Assembly (NCBI RefSeq): GCF_001541315.1 | Contig: NZ_LMVK01000050.1 | Span: 62,001 to 126,000, forward strand | Direction of reading: 5' to 3' | Source of the DNA: Agrobacterium tumefaciens str. B6 | GTDB taxonomy: Bacteria > Pseudomonadota > Alphaproteobacteria > Rhizobiales > Rhizobiaceae | Length of the DNA: 64,000 bases | In this document: one piece after another, positions 50,319-58,378 of the stretch | Position numbering within the stretch: position 1 is the stretch's first letter | Layout: the number at the start of each line of letters is the position of its first letter | Position numbers and translations under genes: made by a program | The notes under the pieces: model-generated | Databases searched by the model: none | Seen by the model: only the letters and a program-made list of their open reading frames with translations | What the model was told of the DNA's origin: nothing

Positions 50319-53201
50319 ATGGCCCTTGTGACAGAATTCGACTATGGAACCCCCAAATCCCTCGCGACTGACATGGTGACGCTCACCATCGACGGACGTC
50401 AGGTAACCGTCCCGGCCGGAACGTCGATCATGCGCGCCTCGCGCGAAGCGGGCATCGCTGTTCCCAAGCTCTGCGCCACCGATATGGTGGATGCCTTCGG
50501 CTCCTGCCGTCTCTGTCTTATCGAGGTGGAGGGCCGCAATGGCACCCCCGCCTCCTGCACCACGCCGGTCGCTGCCGGTCTCGTCGTGCACACGCAGACG
50601 GAGCGGCTGAAGCAGATCCGCAAGGGTGTGATGGAGCTTTATATCTCCGATCATCCGCTCGACTGTCTGACCTGCGCCGCCAATGGCGACTGCGAGCTGC
50701 AGGATATGGCGGGTGCCGTTGGCCTGCGCGATGTGCGTTACGGTTATGAAGGCGACAACCACGTCAAGGCCCGCGGCGGTGATGGCGATCTCAATGCCCG
50801 CTGGATGCCGAAGGACGAAAGCAATCCCTATTTCACCTATGATCCTTCCAAATGCATCGTCTGTTCCCGTTGCGTGCGCGCCTGCGAGGAAGTGCAGGGC
50901 ACCTTCGCACTGACGATCGAAGGGCGCGGCTTTGAGAGCCGGGTGTCGCCCGGCGCGCATGAAGCGTTCCTCGACTCCGACTGTGTTTCCTGCGGCGCCT
51001 GCGTGCAGGCTTGTCCGACGGCGACGCTCACCGAAAAATCGGTGATCGCGATTGGCCAGCCGGAACATTCGATGGTCACGACCTGCGCCTATTGCGGTGT
51101 GGGCTGCTCCTTCAAGGCGGAAATGCGCGGTGAAGAGCTGGTCCGCATGGTGCCGTGGAAGGACGGGCAGGCCAATCGCGGCCATTCCTGCGTCAAGGGT
51201 CGCTTTGCTTATGGTTATGCCACCCACAGGGATCGCATTCTCAACCCGATGATCCGTGAAAAGATCAGCGATCCATGGCGGGAAGTCACGTGGGAGGAGG
51301 CCTTCTCTCACGTTGCCTCGGAGTTCCGGTGCATTCAGGGGCAATATGGCCGGGAATCCATCGGCGGCATTACCTCGTCCCGCTGCACGAATGAAGAAAC
51401 CTTCCTCGTCCAGAAACTCATCCGCGCCGGCTTTGGTAACAACAACGTCGATACCTGCGCCCGCGTCTGCCATTCGCCGACGGGTTATGGTCTCGGGCAG
51501 GCTTTCGGCACCTCCGCCGGCACGCAGAATTTCGACAGCGTCGAGCAGTCCGATGTGGTGCTTGTCATCGGCGCCAATCCGACGGATGGCCACCCGGTTT
51601 TCGGCTCGCGGCTGAAGAAGCGGCTGCGTCAGGGCGCGAAACTGATCGTCATCGATCCGCGCCGCATCGATCTCGTCCGCACGCCGCATGTGGAGGCGTC
51701 CTTCCACCTGCCGCTGAAGCCCGGAACCAACGTCGCGGTGCTGACCTCGCTTGCACATGTCATCGTCACGGAAGGGCTGTTCAACGAGGCCTTCATCCGC
51801 GAGCGCTGCGACTGGTCGGAATTCGAGGACTGGGCCGCCTTTGTTGCAGAACCCCAGCACAGCCCGGAAGAAACCGAAAGTTTCACCGGCGTGCCGGCGG
51901 AAGAGTTGCGCGGCGCCGCCCGTCTTTATGCCAAGGGCGGCAATGGTGCTATTTATTATGGCCTCGGTGTTACCGAACACAGCCAGGGATCAACCACTGT
52001 CATGGCGATCGCCAACCTCGCCATGGCGACCGGCAATATCGGCCGCCCCGGTGTGGGGGTTAATCCGCTGCGCGGTCAGAACAATGTTCAGGGCTCCTGC
52101 GACATGGGGTCTTTCCCGCACGAGCTTCCGGGTTACCGCCATATCTCCGACGATGCGACGCGTGACGTCTTCGAAAAACTCTGGGGTGTGAAGCTCAACA
52201 ACGAGCCGGGGTTGCGTATCCCCAATATGCTCGATGCGGCCGTGGATGGCAGCTTCAAGGGCATCTACATTCAGGGCGAGGACATTCTGCAATCCGACCC
52301 GGATACGAAACATGTGTCCGCCGGTCTCGCAGCCATGGAATGTGTCGTGGTGCACGATCTCTTCCTGAACGAGACGGCGAATTATGCCCATGTCTTCCTG
52401 CCGGGTTCCACCTTCCTTGAAAAGGACGGCACCTTCACCAATGCCGAGCGCCGCATCAACCGCGTGCGCAAGGTCATGTCGCCGAAGAACGGTTATGCCG
52501 ACTGGGAAGTAACGCAGAAGCTGGCGCAGGCCATGGGTCTTGCGTGGAATTACGCCCATCCGTCCGAGATCATGGATGAGATCGCCGCGACGACGCCGAG
52601 CTTCGCCAGTGTTTCCTACGCTTATCTGGAAGAGAAAGGCTCGGTGCAGTGGCCCTGCAACGAGAAATTCCCCGAGGGTTCGCCGATCATGCATGTGGAC
52701 GGTTTCGTGCGCGGCAAGGGCAAATTCATCCGCACGGAATACGTGGCGACGGACGAACGCACGGGGCCGCGTTTCCCGCTGCTCCTCACCACCGGCCGCA
52801 TCCTGTCGCAATACAATGTCGGCGCGCAGACACGGCGCACCGAAAACGTCGTCTGGCATGAGGAGGATCGTCTCGAAATCCATCCGCATGATGCCGAACA
52901 GCGCGGCGTGAAGGATGGCGACTGGATCAAGCTCGTCAGCCGGTCTGGAGACACGACGCTGAGAGCGCTGATCACCGACCGTGTGGCGCCGGGTGTGGTC
53001 TATACGACCTTCCACCACCCCGGCACACAGGCAAACGTCATCACCACCGACTTCTCCGACTGGGCGACCAACTGTCCCGAATACAAGGTGACCGCCGTGC
53101 AGGTGTCGCCCTCCAACGGGCCGACGGAATGGCAGGAGGAATATGATGCGCTTGGCCGCCGTGCACGGCGCATCGCCGGCAAGCTCGAAGCGGCGGAATA
53201 A
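50319..53201 (+). CDS. fdsA: NAD-dependent formate dehydrogenase, catalytic alpha subunit
   Basis: 960 residues from the ATG at 50319. In order: a NuoG-like 2Fe-2S domain (Cys52, Cys63, Cys66, Cys80), a His-Cys3 4Fe-4S motif (HPLDCLTCAANGDCELQDM), two ferredoxin 4Fe-4S sites (CIVCSRCVRACEE, CVSCGACVQACPT), the molybdopterin-oxidoreductase 4Fe-4S site (CAYCGVGCSFK) and the bis-MGD domain. The metal ligand is Cys (~384) with neighbouring His in ARVCHSPTGYGL, not selenocysteine. It oxidises formate to CO2 in the cytoplasm. Confidence 0.95.
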   Translation: MALVTEFDYGTPKSLATDMVTLTIDGRQVTVPAGTSIMRASREAGIAVPKLCATDMVDAFGSCRLCLIEVEGRNGTPASCTTPVAAGLVVHTQTERLKQIRKGVMELYISDHPLDCLTCAANGDCELQDMAGAVGLRDVRYGYEGDNHVKARGGDGDLNARWMPKDESNPYFTYDPSKCIVCSRCVRACEEVQGTFALTIEGRGFESRVSPGAHEAFLDSDCVSCGACVQACPTATLTEKSVIAIGQPEHSMVTTCAYCGVGCSFKAEMRGEELVRMVPWKDGQANRGHSCVKGRFAYGYATHRDRILNPMIREKISDPWREVTWEEAFSHVASEFRCIQGQYGRESIGGITSSRCTNEETFLVQKLIRAGFGNNNVDTCARVCHSPTGYGLGQAFGTSAGTQNFDSVEQSDVVLVIGANPTDGHPVFGSRLKKRLRQGAKLIVIDPRRIDLVRTPHVEASFHLPLKPGTNVAVLTSLAHVIVTEGLFNEAFIRERCDWSEFEDWAAFVAEPQHSPEETESFTGVPAEELRGAARLYAKGGNGAIYYGLGVTEHSQGSTTVMAIANLAMATGNIGRPGVGVNPLRGQNNVQGSCDMGSFPHELPGYRHISDDATRDVFEKLWGVKLNNEPGLRIPNMLDAAVDGSFKGIYIQGEDILQSDPDTKHVSAGLAAMECVVVHDLFLNETANYAHVFLPGSTFLEKDGTFTNAERRINRVRKVMSPKNGYADWEVTQKLAQAMGLAWNYAHPSEIMDEIAATTPSFASVSYAYLEEKGSVQWPCNEKFPEGSPIMHVDGFVRGKGKFIRTEYVATDERTGPRFPLLLTTGRILSQYNVGAQTRRTENVVWHEEDRLEIHPHDAEQRGVKDGDWIKLVSRSGDTTLRALITDRVAPGVVYTTFHHPGTQANVITTDFSDWATNCPEYKVTAVQVSPSNGPTEWQEEYDALGRRARRIAGKLEAAE

Positions 53202-53273
53202 GGAGGGGCCGGGTGCGCCCGGCCTTGTCACACACAGAGGCGTCGGCTGACGGTCGGCGCGGGGGAATAGGTC

Positions 53274-53618
53274 ATGTTGCTCAACCACACCGATGAAAAA
53301 CTGGTGAGAATGGCGAACCAGATCGCGACATTCTTTCTGTCGCAGCCGGAAGATATTCGCATCGACGGTGTTGCCACGCACATCAACAAGTTCTGGGAGC
53401 CGCGCATGCGGCGCCGGTTCTTCGAGATGGTGGATGCCGGGGCCGGTGATTTTCTGCCGCTTGTGCTTGCGGCGTCGAAGGAGATCAAGCGGCCCGGTGA
53501 TCCGGCAGCCGATGCGGTTGGTCTCGGCTATGATGCGAAGGGCGCGCCGGGCGGGAAAGGACCAATTGCGGGCGAGTCCCTTTCGGAACCAAGCATACCT
53601 GAAAACACGGGGGCGTGA
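53274..53618 (+). CDS. fdsD: Formate dehydrogenase, delta subunit
   Basis: 114 residues with the FdsD pattern: MVANQIATFF-like start (LVRMANQIATFFLSQPED), THINKFWEPRMRRRFFEMVD in the middle and a Gly/Pro-rich tail. FdsD is a small subunit needed for activity or stability of the complex. It follows fdsA by 72 bases. The sulfurtransferase gene fdsC/fdhD that often lies between fdsA and fdsD is absent here. Confidence 0.9.
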   Translation: MLLNHTDEKLVRMANQIATFFLSQPEDIRIDGVATHINKFWEPRMRRRFFEMVDAGAGDFLPLVLAASKEIKRPGDPAADAVGLGYDAKGAPGGKGPIAGESLSEPSIPENTGA

Positions 53619-53733
53619 GCGGCACGACCGGAAATCAGACTTTTCGCCGGACAGGAGGACGTCCGGTGATATCGATGTTCGCCTGGCGGGGTGAACTTGA
53701 GATGTCCAGACATTCACGAGGGAGGTAATGTCA

Positions 53734-55386
53734 ATGGCAGTAGCAGATGCAACGGCGGGAGAGGCGGGGCCGGCCGGGGTTTTGGACCGCGAACGAATAA
53801 ACGCAAGACCTGGTTTCAATCGCTGGCTGGGCCCCCCGGCGGCCCTTGCCATTCATCTATGCATCGGCATGGCCTATGGCTTCAGCGTGTTCTGGCTGCC
53901 GCTGTCGAAGGCGCTGCCGGCGACGGACCCCAGCTGTTCCAGCCTTACCCTTCTGGGCGCGCTGTTCACCACCGAGTGCAACTGGCGCGTGGCCGACCTC
54001 GGCTGGATCTATACGCTGTTCTTCGTGCTTCTCGGCTGCTCGGCGGCCATTTGGGGCGGCTGGCTGGAAAGAGTGGGGCCGCGCAAGGCCGGCTTCGTTT
54101 CCGCCTGCTGCTGGTGCGGTGGCATTCTGGTGGCGGCTGTCGGCGTCATGACCCATCAGCTATGGCTGATGTGGCTGGGCGCTGGTGTCATCGGCGGCGT
54201 CGGGCTCGGCCTTGGCTATATTTCGCCGGTATCGACGCTAATCAAATGGTTCCCGGACCGTCGCGGCATGGCGACTGGCATGGCCATCATGGGCTTCGGC
54301 GGTGGGGCGATGATCGGCGCGCCGCTCGCCAATCTTCTGATGAACAGCTTCAAGACGGATGTTTCGGTCGGCGTCTGGCAGACCTTCGTCGTGATGGCCC
54401 TGATCTATTTCGTCTTCATGATGGCGGGCGCCTTCGGTTACCGCATTCCGCCATCGGGCTGGCGTCCGGAAGGCTGGACGGCGCCTTCCGCCAAGAGCGC
54501 CATGATAACCCATCGCCATGTGCATCTGCGCGATGCGCACAAGACGCCGCAGTTCTGGCTTATCTGGGCGGTGCTGTGCCTCAATGTATCGGCGGGCCTC
54601 GGCGTTATCGGCATGGCCTCGCCCATGCTGCAGGAAATCTTCGCCGGTTCGCTGATCGGCCCGCCCGGTGTGGGTTTTGCGGATCTTGATGCCGGGCAGA
54701 AGGCGCAGATTGCGGCAATTGCTGCCGGTTTCACCGGCCTGCTTTCGCTGTTCAACATCGGCGGCCGTTTCTTCTGGGCGTCGATGTCCGACAAGATCGG
54801 CCGCAAGAACACTTATTTCTGCTTCTTCATTCTCGGCATCATTCTTTATGCGCTGGCGCCGACGCTGGCGACGATGGGTAACAAGGCGCTGTTCGTTCTG
54901 GCCTTCGGTATCATCCTGTCCATGTATGGCGGTGGTTTTGCGACCATTCCCGCTTTTCTCGCCGATATCTTCGGCACGCAGTTCGTCGGCGCAATCCACG
55001 GCCGCCTGCTGACGGCCTGGGCGACTGCCGGCATTGCCGGTCCGGTCGTTGTCAACTATATCCGCGAAGCGCAGATCGCGGCGGGCGTTGCACCTGGGCC
55101 GGCGCTCTACACCAGCACCATGTATATCCTGGCGGGCATGCTGGCGATCGGCCTTGTGGCCAATGCTTTCGTGCGGCCGCTTTCGGACAAGGGGTTCATG
55201 CCGGACGCGGAGGTCGCGGCGCTGCAGGCAAAGACGGCGGCGGCCAATGCAGGCCCCACGGGCTCCTTCGGCATCGGACGCGGCGGGCTGGACACCAAGG
55301 CGGCACTGGCCTGGATTGCGGTCGGCATTCCGCTTCTCTGGGGCGTGTGGGTGACCGTGAAGAGCAGTCTGGCTCTGTTCGGCTGA
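53734..55386 (+). CDS. MFS transporter, oxalate/formate antiporter type
   Basis: About 550 residues from the ATG at 53734, eight bases after GGAGG; the ATG at 53728 is too close. Twelve or more membrane spans of the OxlT-like MFS family: LAIHLCIGMAYGFSVFWLPL in the first span, YISPVSTLIKWFPDRRGMAT between spans, and NIGGRFFWASMSDKIGRKNT in the second half. A large hydrophilic loop lies between residues ~235 and 260. Immediately after fdsD, it may bring formate or oxalate into the cell. Substrate not proven. Confidence 0.85.
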   Translation: MAVADATAGEAGPAGVLDRERINARPGFNRWLGPPAALAIHLCIGMAYGFSVFWLPLSKALPATDPSCSSLTLLGALFTTECNWRVADLGWIYTLFFVLLGCSAAIWGGWLERVGPRKAGFVSACCWCGGILVAAVGVMTHQLWLMWLGAGVIGGVGLGLGYISPVSTLIKWFPDRRGMATGMAIMGFGGGAMIGAPLANLLMNSFKTDVSVGVWQTFVVMALIYFVFMMAGAFGYRIPPSGWRPEGWTAPSAKSAMITHRHVHLRDAHKTPQFWLIWAVLCLNVSAGLGVIGMASPMLQEIFAGSLIGPPGVGFADLDAGQKAQIAAIAAGFTGLLSLFNIGGRFFWASMSDKIGRKNTYFCFFILGIILYALAPTLATMGNKALFVLAFGIILSMYGGGFATIPAFLADIFGTQFVGAIHGRLLTAWATAGIAGPVVVNYIREAQIAAGVAPGPALYTSTMYILAGMLAIGLVANAFVRPLSDKGFMPDAEVAALQAKTAAANAGPTGSFGIGRGGLDTKAALAWIAVGIPLLWGVWVTVKSSLALFG

Positions 55387-55433
55387 ACGTTCATCACCTT
55401 CGGTGGCGCAGGAACGGTGCGCCACCCGGAACG

Positions 55434-55460
55434 AACATGCCGGCCGATGGCCGGCATGTT
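55434..55460. terminator. Hairpin between convergent genes
   Basis: AACATGCCGGCC / GGCCGGCATGTT, a perfect 12-base stem with loop GAT, between the MFS gene and the DapA-family gene on the opposite strand. A second small hairpin (TGGCGCA/TGCGCCA, 55403-55423) precedes it. Neither has a U-tract on either strand, so termination would be inefficient or Rho-assisted. Confidence 0.5.
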
Positions 55461-55496
55461 ACATAAACAAAATGCGGCTTGCCGGTAACTGGTCTG

Positions 55497-56393
55497 TCAA
55501 CGCCAGCTGGCGAGCAGCCCTTCAAGCGTCTTACGATCCTGTTCGTCCAGACGGGCAAGTCCCGGCGCTCGAACCGGGCCAACCCTGAGGCCAAGGATTT
55601 CCATGGCTTCCTTCACCACCGTCACGTTTGCGCCGTTGCGATAGCGCGTCCGCAGCCGCTCGAAGAGTTCGATCTTTTCAACGACCTTCCGTGCCGCCGA
55701 AAAATCGCCTGACGTCAGGGCTTCATGAACCTGCAGTGAGAATTGCGGAGCCACGTTGACGAGGCCGGATGTGAAGCCGCGTGCGCCGACAGCCGAAAAG
55801 GCGGGCGCCCAGCTTTCCGCGAGGCCGCAGACATAGAGCGCGCCCTTCGGATCGGAAGCGGCAATCGCGCGCGACAGAAGCATGATGTCGGTCGTTGCGA
55901 ACTTGATGCCTGCAACATTCGGATGGCTGGCAAGCCTCACCATGTCATCGACCGAAAAACCGTCGGCACGGACATAGGCCACCAGCGGCAGCTCGCTGCC
56001 GTCAGCCAGGCCGAGAAAATAGTCGATCTGGGATTGCGGTGCCGCAAAGGGGTCGACCGGTTGATGGGACATGACGGCGGATGCGCCCATCTCCCTTGCC
56101 TGGCGCGCCATGGCGAGAGCCTCGCGCTGCGAGCGTCCAATCGCCGCCGTGACCGGAGCTTTGCCATCAACACCTTTTATCGCGGCTTCGTAGACCCTGA
56201 GAATCTCGGCCGGTGTGAGAGCGTAGAATTCGCCGGTATTGCCGGCTGCAACGATGTTGTGGATGCCCGCCCTTGCAACGCGGGCGTAGACCTCTGTCGT
56301 GACACCAATATCGACTTCCCCGCCCGCCTCATAGGCTGTTACGGGAACGCCGGAGATGCCGTGCAGAGCCTGGCGAAAATCAAATGTCGTCAT
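55497..56393 (-). CDS. DapA-family sugar-acid aldolase/dehydratase
   Basis: About 298 residues from the ATG at 56393 (a TTG one codon earlier is possible). Class I aldolase TIM barrel with Schiff-base Lys164 in GIKFATTD, Tyr140 in LVAYVRAD and the GNTGEFYALT loop. The sequence is nearer to 5-dehydro-4-deoxyglucarate dehydratase or KDG aldolase-type members than to DapA. It is the last gene of the GntR, SMP-30, DapA-family operon, which fits sugar lactone to sugar acid to keto-deoxy acid breakdown. It is not closely similar to the other family member at 28938. Confidence 0.85.
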   Translation of the reverse strand: MTTFDFRQALHGISGVPVTAYEAGGEVDIGVTTEVYARVARAGIHNIVAAGNTGEFYALTPAEILRVYEAAIKGVDGKAPVTAAIGRSQREALAMARQAREMGASAVMSHQPVDPFAAPQSQIDYFLGLADGSELPLVAYVRADGFSVDDMVRLASHPNVAGIKFATTDIMLLSRAIAASDPKGALYVCGLAESWAPAFSAVGARGFTSGLVNVAPQFSLQVHEALTSGDFSAARKVVEKIELFERLRTRYRNGANVTVVKEAMEILGLRVGPVRAPGLARLDEQDRKTLEGLLASWR

Positions 56394-56422
56394 CAACTGG
56401 TTTCCTCAAGATGAAAGCGTCT

Positions 56423-57304
56423 TCAGATGGAAAACTTGTGTACGGCTGCCCCCGCGACAGGCGCATCAAAGGCAACAAGCGTGCCCGGCGTGGCAATTCC
56501 GTCCGTCTCGGTGACGAGACTTGTGAGATAGATCGTCTTGAGGTCCGGACCGCCGAAACACGGCATGGTCGGCCCTTTGAACGGCAGCCTGTAGATCTCG
56601 AACAGTTCGCCATCCGGTGAAAAACGGTTGAGACGTCCGGCCTGAACGCCGGCGCTCCAGTAACAGCCTTCGCCATCGGTCGCCGCGCCATCGGGCCTGC
56701 CTTCGTCCGGTGCGAAATCGTGAAGACGTTCGGCCGGACCGAGCCTGCCCGTCGCGACATCGAAATCGAACGCCTGATACATCAGCCCGCTGCTGTCGGA
56801 ATGATACATGCGTCTGCCATCCGGGCTCCAGGCGAGCCCGTTTGAGGTGAACATGTCGCCATCGATGATGTGTTCGACGCCGCCATCCGGCGCGACGCGA
56901 TAGAGGCGCGCATTGCCTGTCTGTATCGCAGCCTCGTCGCGGGTCCCCACCCAGAAATGGCCGTCGGGGCCGACCTTTCCGTCGTTGAGGCGGCTGTCAG
57001 GTCGCCCTTCGTCCGGGTCACACAGAAGTTCAAGTTTTCCGCTTACGGGATCGAGAAGGTGCACGCCGGTCTTCAGGCCCGCCACGATCAGGCCATTGTC
57101 GCAAAGACCGAGACATCCCACCTGGGCGGGCATATCATATCTGTCGAGTTTTCCGCCCGGATGCAGGCAGAAAATGGCGGGGGCGAGAATATCGACGAAC
57201 CAAAGATTGCCCGTCCGCTCGTCCCATGCCGGTGATTCTCCAACCTTCAACGGCGTATCGATAAGGGAGCGGAGTTTCGGCTCTATGATGCGCGGCTGGC
57301 TCAC
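56423..57304 (-). CDS. SMP-30/gluconolactonase-family lactone hydrolase
   Basis: 293 residues forming a six-bladed beta-propeller of the SMP-30/LRE family. Metal-site stretches are visible: Glu in GESPAWDERTGNLWFVDI (residue ~20), Asn in DSRLNDGKVGPDGHFWVGT and NGLAWSPDGRRMYHSDS with its Asp. These enzymes hydrolyse sugar lactones to acids with Ca2+ or Zn2+. It lies between the GntR gene (54 bases) and the DapA-family gene (29 bases), so the three form one operon. Confidence 0.9.
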   Translation of the reverse strand: MSQPRIIEPKLRSLIDTPLKVGESPAWDERTGNLWFVDILAPAIFCLHPGGKLDRYDMPAQVGCLGLCDNGLIVAGLKTGVHLLDPVSGKLELLCDPDEGRPDSRLNDGKVGPDGHFWVGTRDEAAIQTGNARLYRVAPDGGVEHIIDGDMFTSNGLAWSPDGRRMYHSDSSGLMYQAFDFDVATGRLGPAERLHDFAPDEGRPDGAATDGEGCYWSAGVQAGRLNRFSPDGELFEIYRLPFKGPTMPCFGGPDLKTIYLTSLVTETDGIATPGTLVAFDAPVAGAAVHKFSI

Positions 57305-57358
57305 TGATTATTCTCCATTGCCCCATAGGGCCTCGTCCTTCGAATTGCGGAAACGCTT

Positions 57359-58078
57359 CTAGCCGCCGACGCCCTGAAACATGCGGGCGCGCGCCTTCAG
57401 GATGTGGTCTTTCATCGCGTCATGCGCAGCCTGCTCCTGGCGCGCAAAGATCGCTTCCACGATTGCCGTATGCTCGTTCTGCACCTCGCGCACATGTTGC
57501 GGCGTCCGCTTGAGGCTGAGGCTGCGTGTCACCGACTGGCCGATCGCGAAATGCGGCTTGAACCAGATCCGCACCGTGATGTGGAACTGGTTATGGCTCG
57601 CCTTCGCAATGGCTTCGTGCAGGGCAAAGTCTTCCTCCGCACCGAGATCGTTGCGTTCCAGACATTGTTCCAGCGCCGCAATGGCCTGCTCGATGCGGGT
57701 TTTGTCGGCGGCCTGCCAGTTGCGTGCCGCAAGTTCGGCCGCCGAAGATTCAAGACCGGACCGGAATTCGAAAAACCGCTGCACGTCTGCAAGCGAGCCG
57801 CCAGGCACCTGTTGCAACACGGACGAATCCGGCTGCTGGCGCACATAGGAGCCTGACCCTTTCTGGGAGACGATGAGGCCATCGTTCCGCAGCCGCTCCA
57901 GGGCTTCGCGCACGACCGGCCGGGATGCGCCGAACAACGACGCCAGATTCTGTTCCGATGGCAGCCGTTCGTTCACGGGAAACCGCCCGTCCGAAATCAT
58001 GCCGATGATTTTTTCATAGATGATGTCGCTCAGCCGAGTCTCGCCTCGAGCGGCAGCAGATGCGGTTTGATTGTCCAT
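57359..58078 (-). CDS. GntR-family (FadR type) regulator
   Basis: 239 residues. Winged helix (LPSEQNLASLFGASRPVVRE then RLRNDGLIVSQKGSGSYVRQ) and a C-terminal FCD domain (GLESSAAELAARNW, FALHEAIAKASHNQFH) of the UxuR/ExuR/LldR kind. It begins the minus-strand operon and is divergent from the family-5 ABC importer 300 bases away, so it probably represses both. Ligand likely a sugar acid or lactone product. Confidence 0.9.
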   Translation of the reverse strand: MDNQTASAAARGETRLSDIIYEKIIGMISDGRFPVNERLPSEQNLASLFGASRPVVREALERLRNDGLIVSQKGSGSYVRQQPDSSVLQQVPGGSLADVQRFFEFRSGLESSAAELAARNWQAADKTRIEQAIAALEQCLERNDLGAEEDFALHEAIAKASHNQFHITVRIWFKPHFAIGQSVTRSLSLKRTPQHVREVQNEHTAIVEAIFARQEQAAHDAMKDHILKARARMFQGVGG

Positions 58079-58216
58079 CAGCAGCCCTTCCGTTGCAAAT
58101 CGCTGAAGTTAATGGGTTTCCTGCATTTCAATCGCAACAGAAATACCGGGGTTTTTGTGAGCGAGGGGGCTGTCGTGCCGATTTTTTCTTCAAGCCTGAT
58201 CCTGAAAACCTATCTA

Positions 58217-58245
58217 CGAATAAAAAATATGTAAAAAGCTGTCAA
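58217..58245 (-). promoter_or_regulatory. Candidate promoter of the GntR operon
   Basis: On the minus strand TTGACA (58245-58240) is followed after 17 bases by TATTCG (58222-58217). The -35 is perfect, the -10 weak. The surrounding 58079-58378 region is the shared divergent control region; it is AT-rich near 58210-58260. I found no clear palindrome for the GntR protein there. Confidence 0.45.
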
Positions 58246-58378
58246 TACTTGTAATCATCTGAAAACGCCCATATGGTCTGCCCTGCCGATGGAGGATCGG
58301 TATGCTGGCTGGCCGGGAGGGCTGTTGCGGCACGGTGAGAACCGTTTCGCTGCCGGTGATTTTTTGGGAGGATTGTCG

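Noticed and set aside
50319-53201. Selenocysteine in the formate dehydrogenase alpha subunit
   Set aside because: The metal-ligand position reads TGC (Cys), not TGA; the frame is continuous.
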